This document shows positions 1 through 12,291 of a DNA stretch of 64,000 nt, in pieces; positions within the stretch are counted from its first letter, which is position 1; each line of letters opens with the position of its first letter. The translations under genes and the position numbers were made by a program. The stretch is taken from assembly GCA_036346275.1 (NCBI GenBank), contig CM070722.1, positions 21,413,336 to 21,477,335 on the forward strand, in the 5' to 3' direction. This DNA is from Otatea glauca (lineage: Eukaryota; Streptophyta; Magnoliopsida; Poales; Poaceae). The notes beneath the pieces were generated by a model. The model had not been told where the DNA came from. It made no database searches and saw only the letters and a list, made by a program, of their open reading frames with translations.

Positions 1-761
1 TAAAAACCTATTTATGACGTCATCGCTAATGTTAGCAAAGAATTAGATTTTTCGACAAAAATATTTCCCCCCCCCACAGAGACTGACATGTGGGCCAAAC
101 ATGTCAGCCCTGCTGACGTCACCCAGCAACACGTCGTGCTCGGGTCTTGGCTGTGACACCTCACCGAGCACGAGGACCTATGGTCATCGCCAGCATGTAC
201 GAAGGGATTCTCCGATGAGATCTTGGTGCGGGGCATCTCGTGACATGTTCGGCGGTGGTCGGTGATGACTCTAACAACGGTGGCGAGCCAAAGAAGCGGC
301 GGTGGCATGGGTCGGCGATGGCGTCGGCGCTCTGGCGATGCATGGGTGATGGAAATACGCGCACCATGAAGATCATCTAATGATGAAGCCATCGAGACAG
401 GTCTCGGGTCCTGGAACTCACTGATGGCGATGAATTCGGCATTTCGCCTTGGCAGCGGTGATGGTGCTTCTTCAAGAAATTCAGCGACTCCTCAGCTCAT
501 CAGGTAGATTGGGCTAGGGTTTGGGTTCACAGGATCTAGGCGAAGCTGGTGCTCACCTTATAAAGCACCAAAACACCAAGACAAGCATGACACGGAGAGC
601 AATCCATGGGAGACAGAGCACACACACGGGGTGTGTCTGGCTCAGAGACGAAGACCTCACATGCGGTCCCCGCATGTCAGCGTCTCGACGCGGGTGGTAG
701 GCTGGGCAACTAGGTCAGCAAATGGGCTACCGAATGACCGAGCTGATGAGGAGGAAACTGG
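1..761 (-). repeat. Distal part of an LTR interrupted by a gypsy element
   Basis: Read on the minus strand this looks like the promoter and leader part of a grass gypsy LTR. It has a TATA-like TTTATAAGG near 558-566, an 'aaccctag' motif, and GC-rich low-complexity sequence with only short frames. The matching LTR start (a TGTAACATCC-type end) lies at 5479-5812, and the two parts flank the element at 764-5473. I infer that they are one LTR split by that insertion. The short frames here show no recognisable protein domain. The other end of the LTR lies outside the window. Confidence 0.45.
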
Positions 762-763
762 CT

Positions 764-1497
764 GAACAAAGTATGAAGCAAACCGAAAAGGTAGTATTGA
801 AATAAAAAAAAGAAAACAAGTTGAGGTTCTGTTTCTCAACTCGGGTGGTCTAGTCGACACACGCAAGATTGAGGAGGGACGCACACGGGGTCTACCAAAA
901 CACAACAAAACCTAAAAATGAAGAACAGGGGTGAGAACCCAATATAAAGGTGTACCCACACAAGGGGGGCGCCCAAGAGGGGTGCGGCAGCCAGGAGAGG
1001 GGCGCCGGCCAAAGGAGGGGTGGAACCCTAAGAGTACATGGGCCTTGGGCCCAAAAGAAAGGTGGCACAGCACTTAGAATTTCTGTCCCGTGAGATTGTT
1101 CTATGATTTTCCTTCGCTCCAGGAGGAATTTGGCCTCGGGATCAGATCCATTGGAAAGGTTATCTCGATACCTTTCAAACGAGTTGTCGAACGTTGAAAA
1201 CGGAGTTCGATGTGGCCGTGGCGTCCGTTTGAAGTACTGCTGCTCCTAGATGGCCGAACCGGACTCGGCGACGAATTGGGCTTTATCTTGGACCTTCCTT
1301 GGCGCGTGGGCTGTCCTCGGTGGATGTTCTTGATGTGCTGGTCCAGGAAAGGTGGATGGAAAGGACTTGCTTCCGGATTAAGCCCTCCATACGTCGTAGA
1401 CGAAGTAGCGGGCGAAACAGCGACGGTCGGGGACGAAGTAGCGGTCGTAGAGGAAGAAGGGGCAGCGGTTGTATCCTTGGTTGGGATGTCCTCATCA
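764..1497 (-). repeat. Truncated 3' LTR of the gag-protease element
   Basis: This matches 4742-5473 closely and starts with the same TGATGAGGACATCC. The last 182 bp of the intact LTR (equivalent to 4560-4741) are missing, and the sequence left of about 762 is unrelated. A deletion therefore removed the LTR end and the left target-site duplication. Confidence 0.85.
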
Positions 1498-3581
1498 TCC
1501 TCCCCTTCTTGAATTGGAGTCATCCTCGACTCCATCTCATTATCCTTCAAAGTATTAGTTATAACAGAAGACAAAGCAACAGAGAATGGCAATGGTTCTA
1601 TACTATCCATGTTATCTTGTGAGAGAACTTTTGCAGCCAACAATACTTTACCCTTCAACTTAAGATCAGGTTTTTGAGCAACTGGTGTAGTTGAATGGGT
1701 TGATTTACTAGCTACACTTTTAATTCCACTCTCTTCTTTTTCTCTTTGAGCTCTTTTAACATCAATGTTTCTTAGTTCTGTAGGGCTCATGGGTTTCAAA
1801 ATAATTTTCTTTCCCTTATACAAGAAAGTATACTCATTGGTCCTACCATAATGTATAGCATCCATATCATAGATCCACGGTCTACCCAATAAAAGAGAGC
1901 AAGCATCCATGGGTACACCATCGCAAACAACATTATCATGATAAGAACCAATCGAGATAGGTACTCGAACGGTTTTTGTTACCTGAACCTTACCAGTGGA
2001 ATTGAGCCATTCAATTTCATACTGTTGAGGAAGTGGATTTGTGGTCAAACCAAGCTTCTCGACCATGTCTACACTAGAAAGATTGTTGCAGCTACCTCCA
2101 TCAACAACGACATGCACAGCGCGCTCATTCACCACACACCTTGTCTGAAAGATAGTATGGCGTTGATTTTGTTCATCGCGTGCAGGCTGTGCGATAAATA
2201 CATGTGCAACAACAAGAGCCAGATATTTCTCAGATGCTGCAGAAGTGATAATCTCTTCTGCTGACTCTGCAGTGTTAGTGGCAACAAGAGCATATTCAGT
2301 TTCATCAATGTCACTATCACTAGTGTACTCACCATTTTCTCTGATTATTAGAGCACGTTGATTAGAGCAGTCTCGCATCACGTGCCCCATTCCTTTGCAT
2401 CGAAAGCATTGTATTTCCCGCGTTCGATCGATGGAGGCAACTGAGGAAGCACTCTTGGCGGGTGCTTGAAGTGTGACTGACTTGTTTACCTCCGGAATGC
2501 GTGATGACGTCGAAGTAGTTGGAATAGCGGGTGTAGGTACACGTCCAAGTATGGAAGGTGATGCCTTGGTATGGATCTAAACCGACTTGGATGTGGAAGA
2601 GCCTCCAATATTACCTCGCATTGTCGATCGTCGACCCTGCACTTCCCTTTCTGCTTTCAAAGCAAGATGGTACAAACGAGTGATAGAATTGTATTCTTTA
2701 TAGTCAAGTATATCTTGTATCTCTCGGTTAAGCCCACCCAAGAACCTAGCCATTTTTGCATCTTCACTCTCTTCTAACCCACAGCGCAACATGCCAATTT
2801 GCAATTCCTGATAATATTCCTCAACCGTTTTATCACCTTGATTAAAACACTGTATTTTATTCAATAAATCACGAGCATAGTATGTAGGAACAAATCTAGC
2901 CCTCATGACACGCTTCAACCCTTCCCAAGTTGTAGGTACATCACGGTTGGCTCTACAAAGTTCTTTCCACCAAATAGATACAAAACCAGTAAATTCACTA
3001 GTGGCAGCGTGAACCCTTCTACGCTCAGAGAAGTCATAGCAAGAAAATTTTTGATCTACTACCAACTCCCAATCTAGATAAACATCAGGATTATAAGTAC
3101 CATCAAAAGAAAGCATAGTAAATTTCATTTTTGCCATAGAGTCATCACGTTCTTCCCTTTGATCATGTTGATTTCTAGCCATACCTTGCCTGTTATTGCG
3201 GAGTCGACGATGAGGTCGGTCGTTGTTCACATTTACCCTGTAGTCGTCCTCGGTATCGGCGGCGTAGTTGTTCTCCTCTTGATCCACCTCGTTGAAAGTA
3301 ACAGGGACAACTGATGGAGCGCCGCGTTGGCCCAAAGCATGACCAACGGCACCATTGTTGGGGGCAGCACCTTGAAGAAGTTGTGCTAGCTGTGCTTGAA
3401 GCTCAGTGAGGGGTGCCAATTACGCCTGAATCGCATCAAGAGTGTCACGAGTTCGCATCTCATGCTGATTGTGCATCCTCTCGAAATGAGTGACCCAACG
3501 CCGTTCTTTTGGCGTGAGGCGATCTTCATGTTCACTCCCACTACCGACGTTACTCCCACGATTGCTTGGACTACTTGCCAT
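1101..3581 (-). pseudogene. gag-protease polyprotein, two in-frame stops
   Basis: One frame runs from the start MASSPSNRGSN (3581) to 1101. In order it holds a retrotransposon gag domain (about 3135-2610, with the pattern WWKELCRANRD and RFVPTYYARDLL), a CCHC zinc knuckle (CFRCKGMGHVMRDC at about 2370-2415), and a retropepsin-like region around VVDGGSCNNL (about 2085-2115) followed by LLGRPWIYD. Two stops break it: TAA at 3420-3422 and TAG at 2577-2579, both one C-to-T step from Gln codons. The last ~130 codons lie in the 3' LTR. The product would form virus-like particles and process gag. There is no polymerase. The active-site motif reads DGGS, close to the usual D-S/T-G. Confidence 0.85.
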
Positions 3582-3611
3582 AGTTAGTAGAAACAAAGAA
3601 ACTTCACACAA

Positions 3612-4544
3612 ATATGAAAGCTCCTATAAACTACTAGGTTGTATGAAGTGGTAAGCCTCACACACGCTCACGCTTCTACCAAGTTCTTACAAGTCCTCGA
3701 TGTGGCAAGCGATTGCAAATTCCGGAACCTGTGTGGTTAGAAGATGGTGGAGCTTGGACAGGCAATAATATGTAGCATAGGAGGAACTAGTACCACTGAA
3801 CCAATGTAAGCTGAAAAGTCGTTCAAAATCAGTACAGTGCTGGTCCTAGGCTAGACCGTACTAGAGACGCGAGCCTAATCACCAACGATGCCACGAAACG
3901 CAATGAGAACGTCCTCAACACAAAGCAAGCAGCTAGGGCTCCTCTTTTTTTTTGTTTGAGCCCTAAAACTGAATAACAGACTCACAAGGACTCCAAACAA
4001 CACTCACCATACACACTTTTTTTTGACTAGGGGTATAAAGGTAATTAAAAGATACTCTCTCTCTCTCTGAACTTTGGTTTTGCAATTGAATCTGTGCGGC
4101 TTTTGTAGTATGCACTTGCCTTTTCCCTCTCTAATTTGGTGCAGTTTTCTTATCCGCGCCAACGATTTAGAACTGATACTACTTTGGTAAACTCAGAGAG
4201 TAACTCGGATTAGGGAACGGATCAAGATAACTAGAGACCCAACCTAATCTGATCTCCAACAACCACCGAGAGTCCTGATCTGATCAACTAGTAGAAACTG
4301 ACTCCAATTCGAATGCAATTGTGACCAAAACGTGACTCGAACTCGAAACTCTAAAGGGACTAGACTCTAAAACCAGCAAAGACACTATTATGCAACCGAT
4401 GATTCAACAAACCAAGAACAAGTAGTAAAAGTTAGGGCACAAGTTAGCTTGGACAAAGGGACAAATCTTTTTTTTGTGGGGCAAATTTTCTAGACTCTAG
4501 GTAGAAAACGAAATATGATGGAAAATCTCACCGAGCAACCTTGA
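3612..4544 (-). other. Untranslated leader of the gag-protease element
   Basis: This stretch lies between the primer binding site and the gag start. It has no long frame. It contains a short (CT)n run at about 4052-4068 and several poly-T tracts. It probably holds the packaging and leader region. Confidence 0.5.
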
Positions 4545-4556
4545 GCTCTGATACCA
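4545..4556 (-). other. Primer binding site (initiator tRNA-Met)
   Basis: The minus strand reads TGGTATCAGAGC three bases after the CATCA end of the LTR. This is the standard plant initiator-methionine tRNA primer site of many gypsy and copia elements. It fixes the direction of the element. Confidence 0.9.
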
Positions 4557-4559
4557 ACT

Positions 4560-5473
4560 TGATGGGGACGGCGATCCCGATCTTTCGGTGGGATGATGAT
4601 ATGTCGATTTGGAGGTGTTGATGGCACCGAATTTAGGGCTTCCTACCAAACAGGTTGGGAGCTTCACAATCACAATGCCAAATCCACACAGATACAAGAT
4701 CCAATTATTAGTAGTTCCTGCAAGAAATAGACAACCCGCAAGAACAAAGTATGAAGCAAACCGAAAAGGTAGTATTGAAATAAAAAAAAAGAAAACAAGT
4801 TGAGGTTCTGTTTCTCAACTCGGGTGCTCTAGTCGACACACGCAAGATTGAGGAGGGACGCATACGGGTTCTACCAAAACACAATAAAACCTAAAAAATG
4901 AAGAACAGGGGTGAGAACCCAATATAAAGGGGTACCCACACAAGGGGGGCACCCAAGAGGGTCTGCAGACCGGAGAGGGCGCTGCCAAAGGAGGGGTGGA
5001 ACCCTAAGAGTACATGGGCCTTGGGCCCAAAAGAAAGGTGGCGCAGCACCTGGAATTTCTGTCCTGTGAGATTGTTCTGTGATTTCCCTTCGCTCCAGGA
5101 GGAATTTGGCCTCGGGATTAGATCCATTGGAAAGATTATCTCGATACCTTTCAAACGAGTTGTCGAACGTCGAAAACGGAGTTCGATGTGGCCGTGGCGT
5201 CCGTTTGAAGTACTGCTGCTCCTGGATGGCCGAACCGGACTCGGCGACGAATTGGGCTTTATCTTGGGCCTTCCTTGGCGCGTGGCCTGTCCCTGGTGGA
5301 TGTTCTTGACGTGCTAGTCCAGCAAAGGTGGATGGAAAGGACTTGCTTCTGGATTAAGCCCTCCAGACGTCGTAGACGAAGTAGCGGGCAAAACAGCGAC
5401 GGTCGGGGACGAAGTAGCGGTCGTAGAGGAAGAAGGGGCAGCAGTTGTATCCTTGGTTGGGATGTCCTCATCA
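4560..5473 (-). repeat. 5' LTR of the gag-protease element
   Basis: On the minus strand the LTR begins TGATGAGGACATCC and ends CCCCATCA, giving the short inverted ends TGATG/CATCA. It is 914 bp long. It matches 764-1497 over about 730 bp. Its first part also encodes the tail of the element's protein (the 'DEDIPTKDTTAAPSSS' stretch), so coding sequence lies inside the LTR. Confidence 0.85.
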
Positions 5474-5478
5474 GCACA

Positions 5479-5812
5479 AGGAAGGAAATGGGCAAGACTG
5501 GAGAGTTCCTTCTCAAAGCCAAAACTAGGATTTAAAATCATTTTCAAATTAAAATAATTCTTGAAATTCAATTAGCTTCTAAATAGCAAAAATACTTGGA
5601 AAAATCTAGAAATTTTTTGTAAAATACTTTGAAACATTTAGAACCAAGTAAAATATTTTTGATAAAAGTTTATATAAATTCTGCATCAATTTAAATATTA
5701 TTTGTAATACTTAATTCAAAAGTATTATTTAAAATCCAAATAAATTCCAAAATCCATAAAAAACATAAATTGCAATATAAAATAATTAAAAGCCTAATAT
5801 TGGGATGTTATA
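5479..5812 (-). repeat. Start of an old LTR (TATAACATCCC end)
   Basis: The minus strand starts TATAACATCCCAATATTAGGC at 5812 and continues as AT-rich sequence. This resembles the starts of the chromovirus LTRs at 12252, 21222 and 25989, where TGTAACATCC is the canonical end; the TG has decayed to TA. It stops where the gag-protease element begins. With 1-761 it forms one interrupted LTR (inference). Confidence 0.6.
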
Positions 5813-5825
5813 GTTCTCTTCATAC

Positions 5826-6793
5826 TCCGGTACATATTGGAGTCCAGTGGGAATCTTGTTTTTCAGAGAACGAAAACACCTTTACCTCGCATGTGACCCG
5901 GGTGCTCCTTATTTCCTAAGATCGTGGAGAGTATATCTTTATCCCTGTATGGCTGGAAAGAGCCTTAGAAAGATTGTGTACTCAATGCTTCCTACAAGAT
6001 CCCGACATGTTATTTCACTTATGAAGTTATGGACTAATTACAAATTAGATAGTTTGATATCTTACCACACATTAGGACACTTCCTCGTCTACACGATTTG
6101 CAAAGACATGGTGCCCAAAGATGTGGGACGTGACCTTACTCTTAGCCAATTTCGAGTGCGTGGGTCTACAATCGAGGCAAATAACAGGGAGGCCTCCATC
6201 AAGATTGCCTTCTCGTCCTCCTTCCTCTATTGCACACTCTTACCCACATACCCAGCGGTGTCGAATCTGTGGGGTGGGTGTTTTTTCCTAGAGGGCTTTG
6301 TGCGCTTCATTCTGACACACAAATTCATCCATCGTCTTCATCTCAACAAATCGTTGCCATACATCTTCATCAATGAATCCATACTTCTCAAAGGGAGTTG
6401 TTTCCTTCTTCATGTAATTGCTGACATGAATGCTCTTAAAGTTCTTCCATACCTTTGCCGCCACTAGCAATGCATACCGTACACTACGCACATGGCGTCT
6501 CCAGGGATCTCAAACGATGCTACAATTTTCGTCACTAGGCTGTTGCATTCCTTATCTGTCAGTGACTTCCAGGATGGATAAATGATGGGGACCCGTTCAT
6601 GTCCAACTATCTTGTACAATGTTTGGAATGCTGCCACTACCTTCGGAGGTTTAGTAGGGGCCCCATCCTTCGGATCAACCACCGTGATGGTTTATCGGAC
6701 TATGGTCTTTTATTTACTCCTCTTGGACCGTGTCTTGGTTTTCCTATCATCGGTTCATCAGATCCATTCGGCGACGAAGAATGAGGGGACGAC
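5826..6793 (-). pseudogene. Decayed CACTA transposon protein (Transposase_24-like)
   Basis: Minus-strand frames beginning MSSPHSSSPNGSDEP (6793) and continuing as WKSLTDKECNSLVTKIVASF, VWKNFKSIHVSNYM and KYGFIDEDVWQRFVEMKT match the better copy at 57483-60374 along their length. The domain resembles the plant En/Spm (Ptta) transposon family, Pfam Transposase_24. In CACTA elements such proteins accompany the main transposase; their exact role is unsettled. Stops and frameshifts break this copy into at least three pieces. The 5' side leads to CACTA subterminal repeats at 8410-8612, so this is a separate, internally damaged CACTA remnant. Confidence 0.7.
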
Positions 6794-8409
<1,616 letters not shown>

Positions 8410-8612
8410 CCTATAATGATATATATAATAAGTGTTACCACAGATTGTTCCGTCTTAGAACCGTATGTGCTAACACTTATCACAGACGGTTCCGTATTAG
8501 ACCATCTCTGATATATAGTTATCACAGATGATTCCATATTAAAACCGTCTGTGATATCTATAGATCATATACGGTTCCCTATTAGAACTGTCTGTAATAT
8601 AGACTGTTATAT
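8410..8612. repeat. CACTA subterminal repeats
   Basis: Several copies of CACAGACGGTTCC-like motifs occur in both orientations, separated by TATA-rich spacers. Short inverted repeats of this type lie just inside CACTA ends, where they bind the transposon's own proteins. A clear CACTA terminus next to them is not preserved. The arrangement (GC-rich leader on the left, repeats on the right) says the 5' end of this copy was on the right. Confidence 0.65.
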
Positions 8613-8918
8613 ATTGTTTTTTGACTTTATTTTTGGAGATGGCATCGCTATTTTTTTGGTGTATGACTCATGCATGCTACTATTACAAAAAAAATTGCAA
8701 TGTAAATGGTAGCTTTAACCATTAAAGAATCATATATAGATGACAAATAAACATAGCATTCTTATAACTCCACATAAATGCAAATCCACATGTACATAAC
8801 AAATAATCATGACAACCTCATCATAAATCCACTTGCTTATTCTTTTGTATAAAAATTAGCCTTTCACAATGATCGACGCGTGTGTAGCTAGGTTTCTCAG
8901 GTTGTTATTCCTTGATCG

Positions 8919-9942
8919 TTATTCCATTTCTGATAAAAGGCAACTTGTCAAATTATTTGTATTTTGCTCATCTACTACATTCTCAACTCCAACGATCCTT
9001 TTTTTTCCATAAAGAACTATGTGGTGTTTCTTGTTGGACGGATAGATTATATAGAAGATTCGAACAACATGGTTAGCAAGTATGAGTAGTTCGTCTTTAT
9101 ATTCGACAGGTTCAAGGTCAATAGTAGTGACATCGTACATGTCAACCTTCACCTACTGGAGGTCGACCCAACAGCACCGAGACAGGGGGACCTTGAAAAG
9201 TACGTATTCGAGCTCCTATATCTCCTCTATGAACCCATAGCAGGAGCTCCTCGTCAACCCAACGGTATTGAACGTATTTATGCGGACATCGTTGTTCTGG
9301 TTTGTGCTTTTCATATCCTGATCTCTCGTGTAAAATGTGTACTCATTTAAGTCATATCCTTTCCATGTCACAACTGTAAATGTTGGCCCTTTTGCCAACC
9401 ATGCCAGTGTATCACTAGACGAGCTCCTAGTGATGAGTTGCTCCTTCAACCATTTGTTGAACTGAAGATTGTGCAGTCTCATGATCCAAGACTCCTACTA
9501 TGCTAGATTTTCTTACCGTAGTGAGTGCTTGTGCTCATCAATATACGGGAACACTATAACCATGTGTTGCAAAACCGTGAAATGGGTTAGAGTACATGCA
9601 ACTTGATTAGGCGTGATTGCTTTCTTTCCAATGGTCTTGATACCCCCGAACCTCTCCTCATGGCGAGATCGAGGCACACCTATTGGTTCGACCCGAGCCA
9701 TATAATCGATGTAGAACTCGACGACCTCTTCGGTTGCATAACCTTCGGCAATGCTACCCTCTAACCGAGATCGATTCTATACGTAGGACTTGAGAATTCC
9801 CATGTACCTTTGAACAGGTACATGCTACGTAGGAACACGAGTATGCACATCTTTATCTCTGTCACAAGGTGAACAAAGGGATGGACCACGATATCAAAAA
9901 ATGACGGAGGGAAATACATCTCAAGATTACATAGAGTCATCA
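8919..9942 (-). pseudogene. CACTA transposase (TNPD), C-terminal half
   Basis: Minus-strand frames read TLCNLEMYFPPSFFD, VEPIGVPRSRHEERF, KGYDLNEYTFYTRDQD and VVRIFYIIYPSNKKHHIVLYG in the order of the C-terminal domains (DUF4218 then DUF4216 type) of plant TNP2/TNPD transposases. This protein cuts and joins transposon ends in the nucleus. The pieces are in different frames, so the gene is dead. The N-terminal half lies at 21228-23000, across the retrotransposon. Confidence 0.85.
9938..9942. repeat. Target-site duplication CATCA (left)
   Basis: The same five bases occur at 21223-21227, directly beyond the other end of the chromovirus. Five base pairs is the normal duplication for Ty3/gypsy integrases. 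Confidence 0.9.
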
Positions 9943-12252
9943 CGTCGGGACCCAAATATACAAATCTGGACCCTCTGTGTATAAGGAACTAGTCCAGGAT
10001 CACGGTAGTAAACACAAGCTCAACATAGATGAATATCTCAATCATACAGAGTGGAATCAAATAAAAGACTTCATATATTAATTATTAACCTGTTGATTAA
10101 CCTTTTGGTCAACCTTACATGACTTTGCCACACAGGACTAAACTTTAGATAACAAATTAAATTGTAGCGGAAAGAAAATGTAGATAGCCCTCAGTATACC
10201 AAGACAACTGACAAGCCTCGCTCCCTAGACATTCATCTCTTCTGGATAATCCTTCTCTAAAGCTGGTGCTATTAACAAGTCAACATCGTTGTGTGACAAC
10301 CCTGTCACTACAACGCAACATCGTTGTGTGACGACACCTGACACACTAATTCCATAAACATGTTCCATATTCCATTAATCAAGATTAATTTGATATTCCA
10401 AAAGACATGAGTTATATGTGGCATGGCTAAACATACTAATCACAGTCTAACCAACCCATGTTGGCATCTATTAGCAACCAACTATAATGATTCATCCTAG
10501 GGTGACAAATTATCATGGCATACAAATGACAAGGTAGGGTATAATCCAAGTGGTTTGAATAACTAGATCCTAAACTAATTTGAAATCAATTGTACACATG
10601 AAATAACATGCAATAATTGAAATTAATATAGAAATTTTGTAAAACTGGGTTCAACATGGTCAAAGCACAACTTGCCTTGAAAAAGTTCTTGTTCTTACTA
10701 TGGACCTTGCTCTTGGTTTAACGATTCCTCCTCAGACGCTCCAAGCACTTCAACGTCTATGCGTATCGAGAGAAAATAGCAAATAAATTTCAAAATAGAG
10801 AGAAAACAAACTCTAAAAATCAAATAAAATTATCTATTAAATAAATCTCAATTTCAAAAAAATTTAGAAATTTTAATCGCCTCAATCGGAGCTCGTAAGA
10901 GGAAGAACAGGCTCTCGAAAGATTTGATAAATAGGAAAAATGAGAAAATATTAAATAATTAATTTCCTGATTTATTTTTATACTGGAAAATAGGATTATT
11001 GTGTCATCTGACGTCGTCACATGGATCAAACCAATCATCAGCCGAAACGTGGCCATGGTGCATGGACTTGGTCCACGAACAAGATCGGTTCACCATGGAC
11101 TCAGCCCACGGTGCTTCGATTGGCGCGCCCGATGTCACCAACATCACACGGGTGATGCAAGCATGCACACTTGGCAGATCCGGTGCATGACACATGGTGT
11201 AATCACAGCCCTCCATTCTAGATCAGATGGATGGGGTTCTCAGCGAGGGATAGCGACACAGAACAGCGAGGTTCTCACCAGAGAGGAGAAGATGACCACG
11301 AGTGTGGCATTTTGACGATGTTCCAGCGACAAGGAGTAGCGGATCTAAAACGGCTTAATGTGGGGGTCGCGGATCTGGCCTGAAAAACGGCAAACGAGGC
11401 TCGACGGCGAAGAAAACTTGCAAAAACCCACAGCGGAGCTTCAAAGCACTTCGGTGAGCTCTCCCGCGAAGACGATGACAGCTCGGGCGACTTAGCTAGC
11501 GCAAAACTACGCAACAAAACACGGCAATCTCTGGTGGGGTCACGTGGGCCTTTAAAGGCCTATGGAGGCATGCACGAGGCAGAGAGCAACTAGGATGTGG
11601 TGGCGATGTAGCGGCGTAGTCCGGAACAGACTCAGCGAGAACTACAACTCGGGATCGTACACGCGTCACGATGAATGGATGAGATTCAACCGGGCTCGAT
11701 CAAATCCAGGCCACACACGAGATCAATGGCCAGAATCCATTAGGGTTCCAAATGGCAATGATTAACCTTAGCCTTTGGATCAAATTCGACGGACATGAAT
11801 ACCCAACGCAACACGGGAACATCCCAACCACACGAGCAGTAAGCAATGGCCATGGATCTAGGGTTTCGAGAAAACAGGCTACGGCGATGGATTGAGCTGG
11901 GCTAGTGCAGAACTGGGCTGGGCCCGCTTAGGTTTTCGGCCATACACTGTTGATGTCTTTTTAAATCCTTCTAGTTAAAATAATCATAGAAAATAGATTT
12001 AAGTTAAATAAATAGTAAAGATGTCAAAAATTCCAGAAAAACTTGTAAAAATATTTTAAGACATTTGGAACTCAAATAAAATATTTTTGGCAAAATTTTA
12101 TCTAAAATTTCCAAACTTTTAAATACTTTTCATATTGAACATATTTCAAAATAATAAATAAATCCACATAAATTCTAGAAAATTCCAATAAATTCAGAAA
12201 ATGCACAAACAACCATATTAAATCCAAACAAGCTAAAAATTAGGATGTTACA
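9943..12252 (-). repeat. 3' LTR of the chromovirus, internally deleted
   Basis: It begins TGTAACATCCTAATTTTTAGC at 12252 and ends GGGTCCCGACG at 9943. Compared with the 3.16 kb solo LTR at 25989-29149 it lacks a segment equivalent to roughly 27900-28850. The uninterrupted sequence near 10746-10758 (gcacttcaacgtct) is the empty counterpart of the CACTA insertion site in the 5' LTR. Confidence 0.85.
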
Positions 12253-12254
12253 AA

Positions 12255-12263
12255 CCTCCCCCT
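12255..12263 (-). other. Polypurine tract
   Basis: The minus strand reads AGGGGGAGG two bases before the 3' LTR start. This is the expected position for plus-strand DNA priming during reverse transcription. Confidence 0.85.
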
Positions 12264-12291
12264 AATAGAATCTCGATCCTGAAATTCAGGG

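Larger units (their letters stand above)
764..5473 (-). mobile_element. Non-autonomous Ty3/gypsy element with gag and protease only
   Basis: Two direct repeats (764-1497 and 4560-5473) flank a gag-protease reading frame on the minus strand. Just inside the right-hand repeat is an initiator-Met tRNA primer binding site, which fixes orientation and LTR end. No reverse transcriptase, RNase H or integrase frame exists between the repeats: after the protease the frame runs straight into the 3' LTR. The element therefore depends on proteins supplied in trans. The right flank after the LTR is gcaca, but the left end is truncated, so the target duplication cannot be confirmed. It sits inside an older LTR (1-761 and 5479-5812). 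Confidence 0.85.

Noticed and set aside
11001..11315. 104-codon plus-strand frame
   Set aside because: It lies in the chromovirus 3' LTR and is antisense to its leader; the related stretch in the 5' LTR does not keep it.
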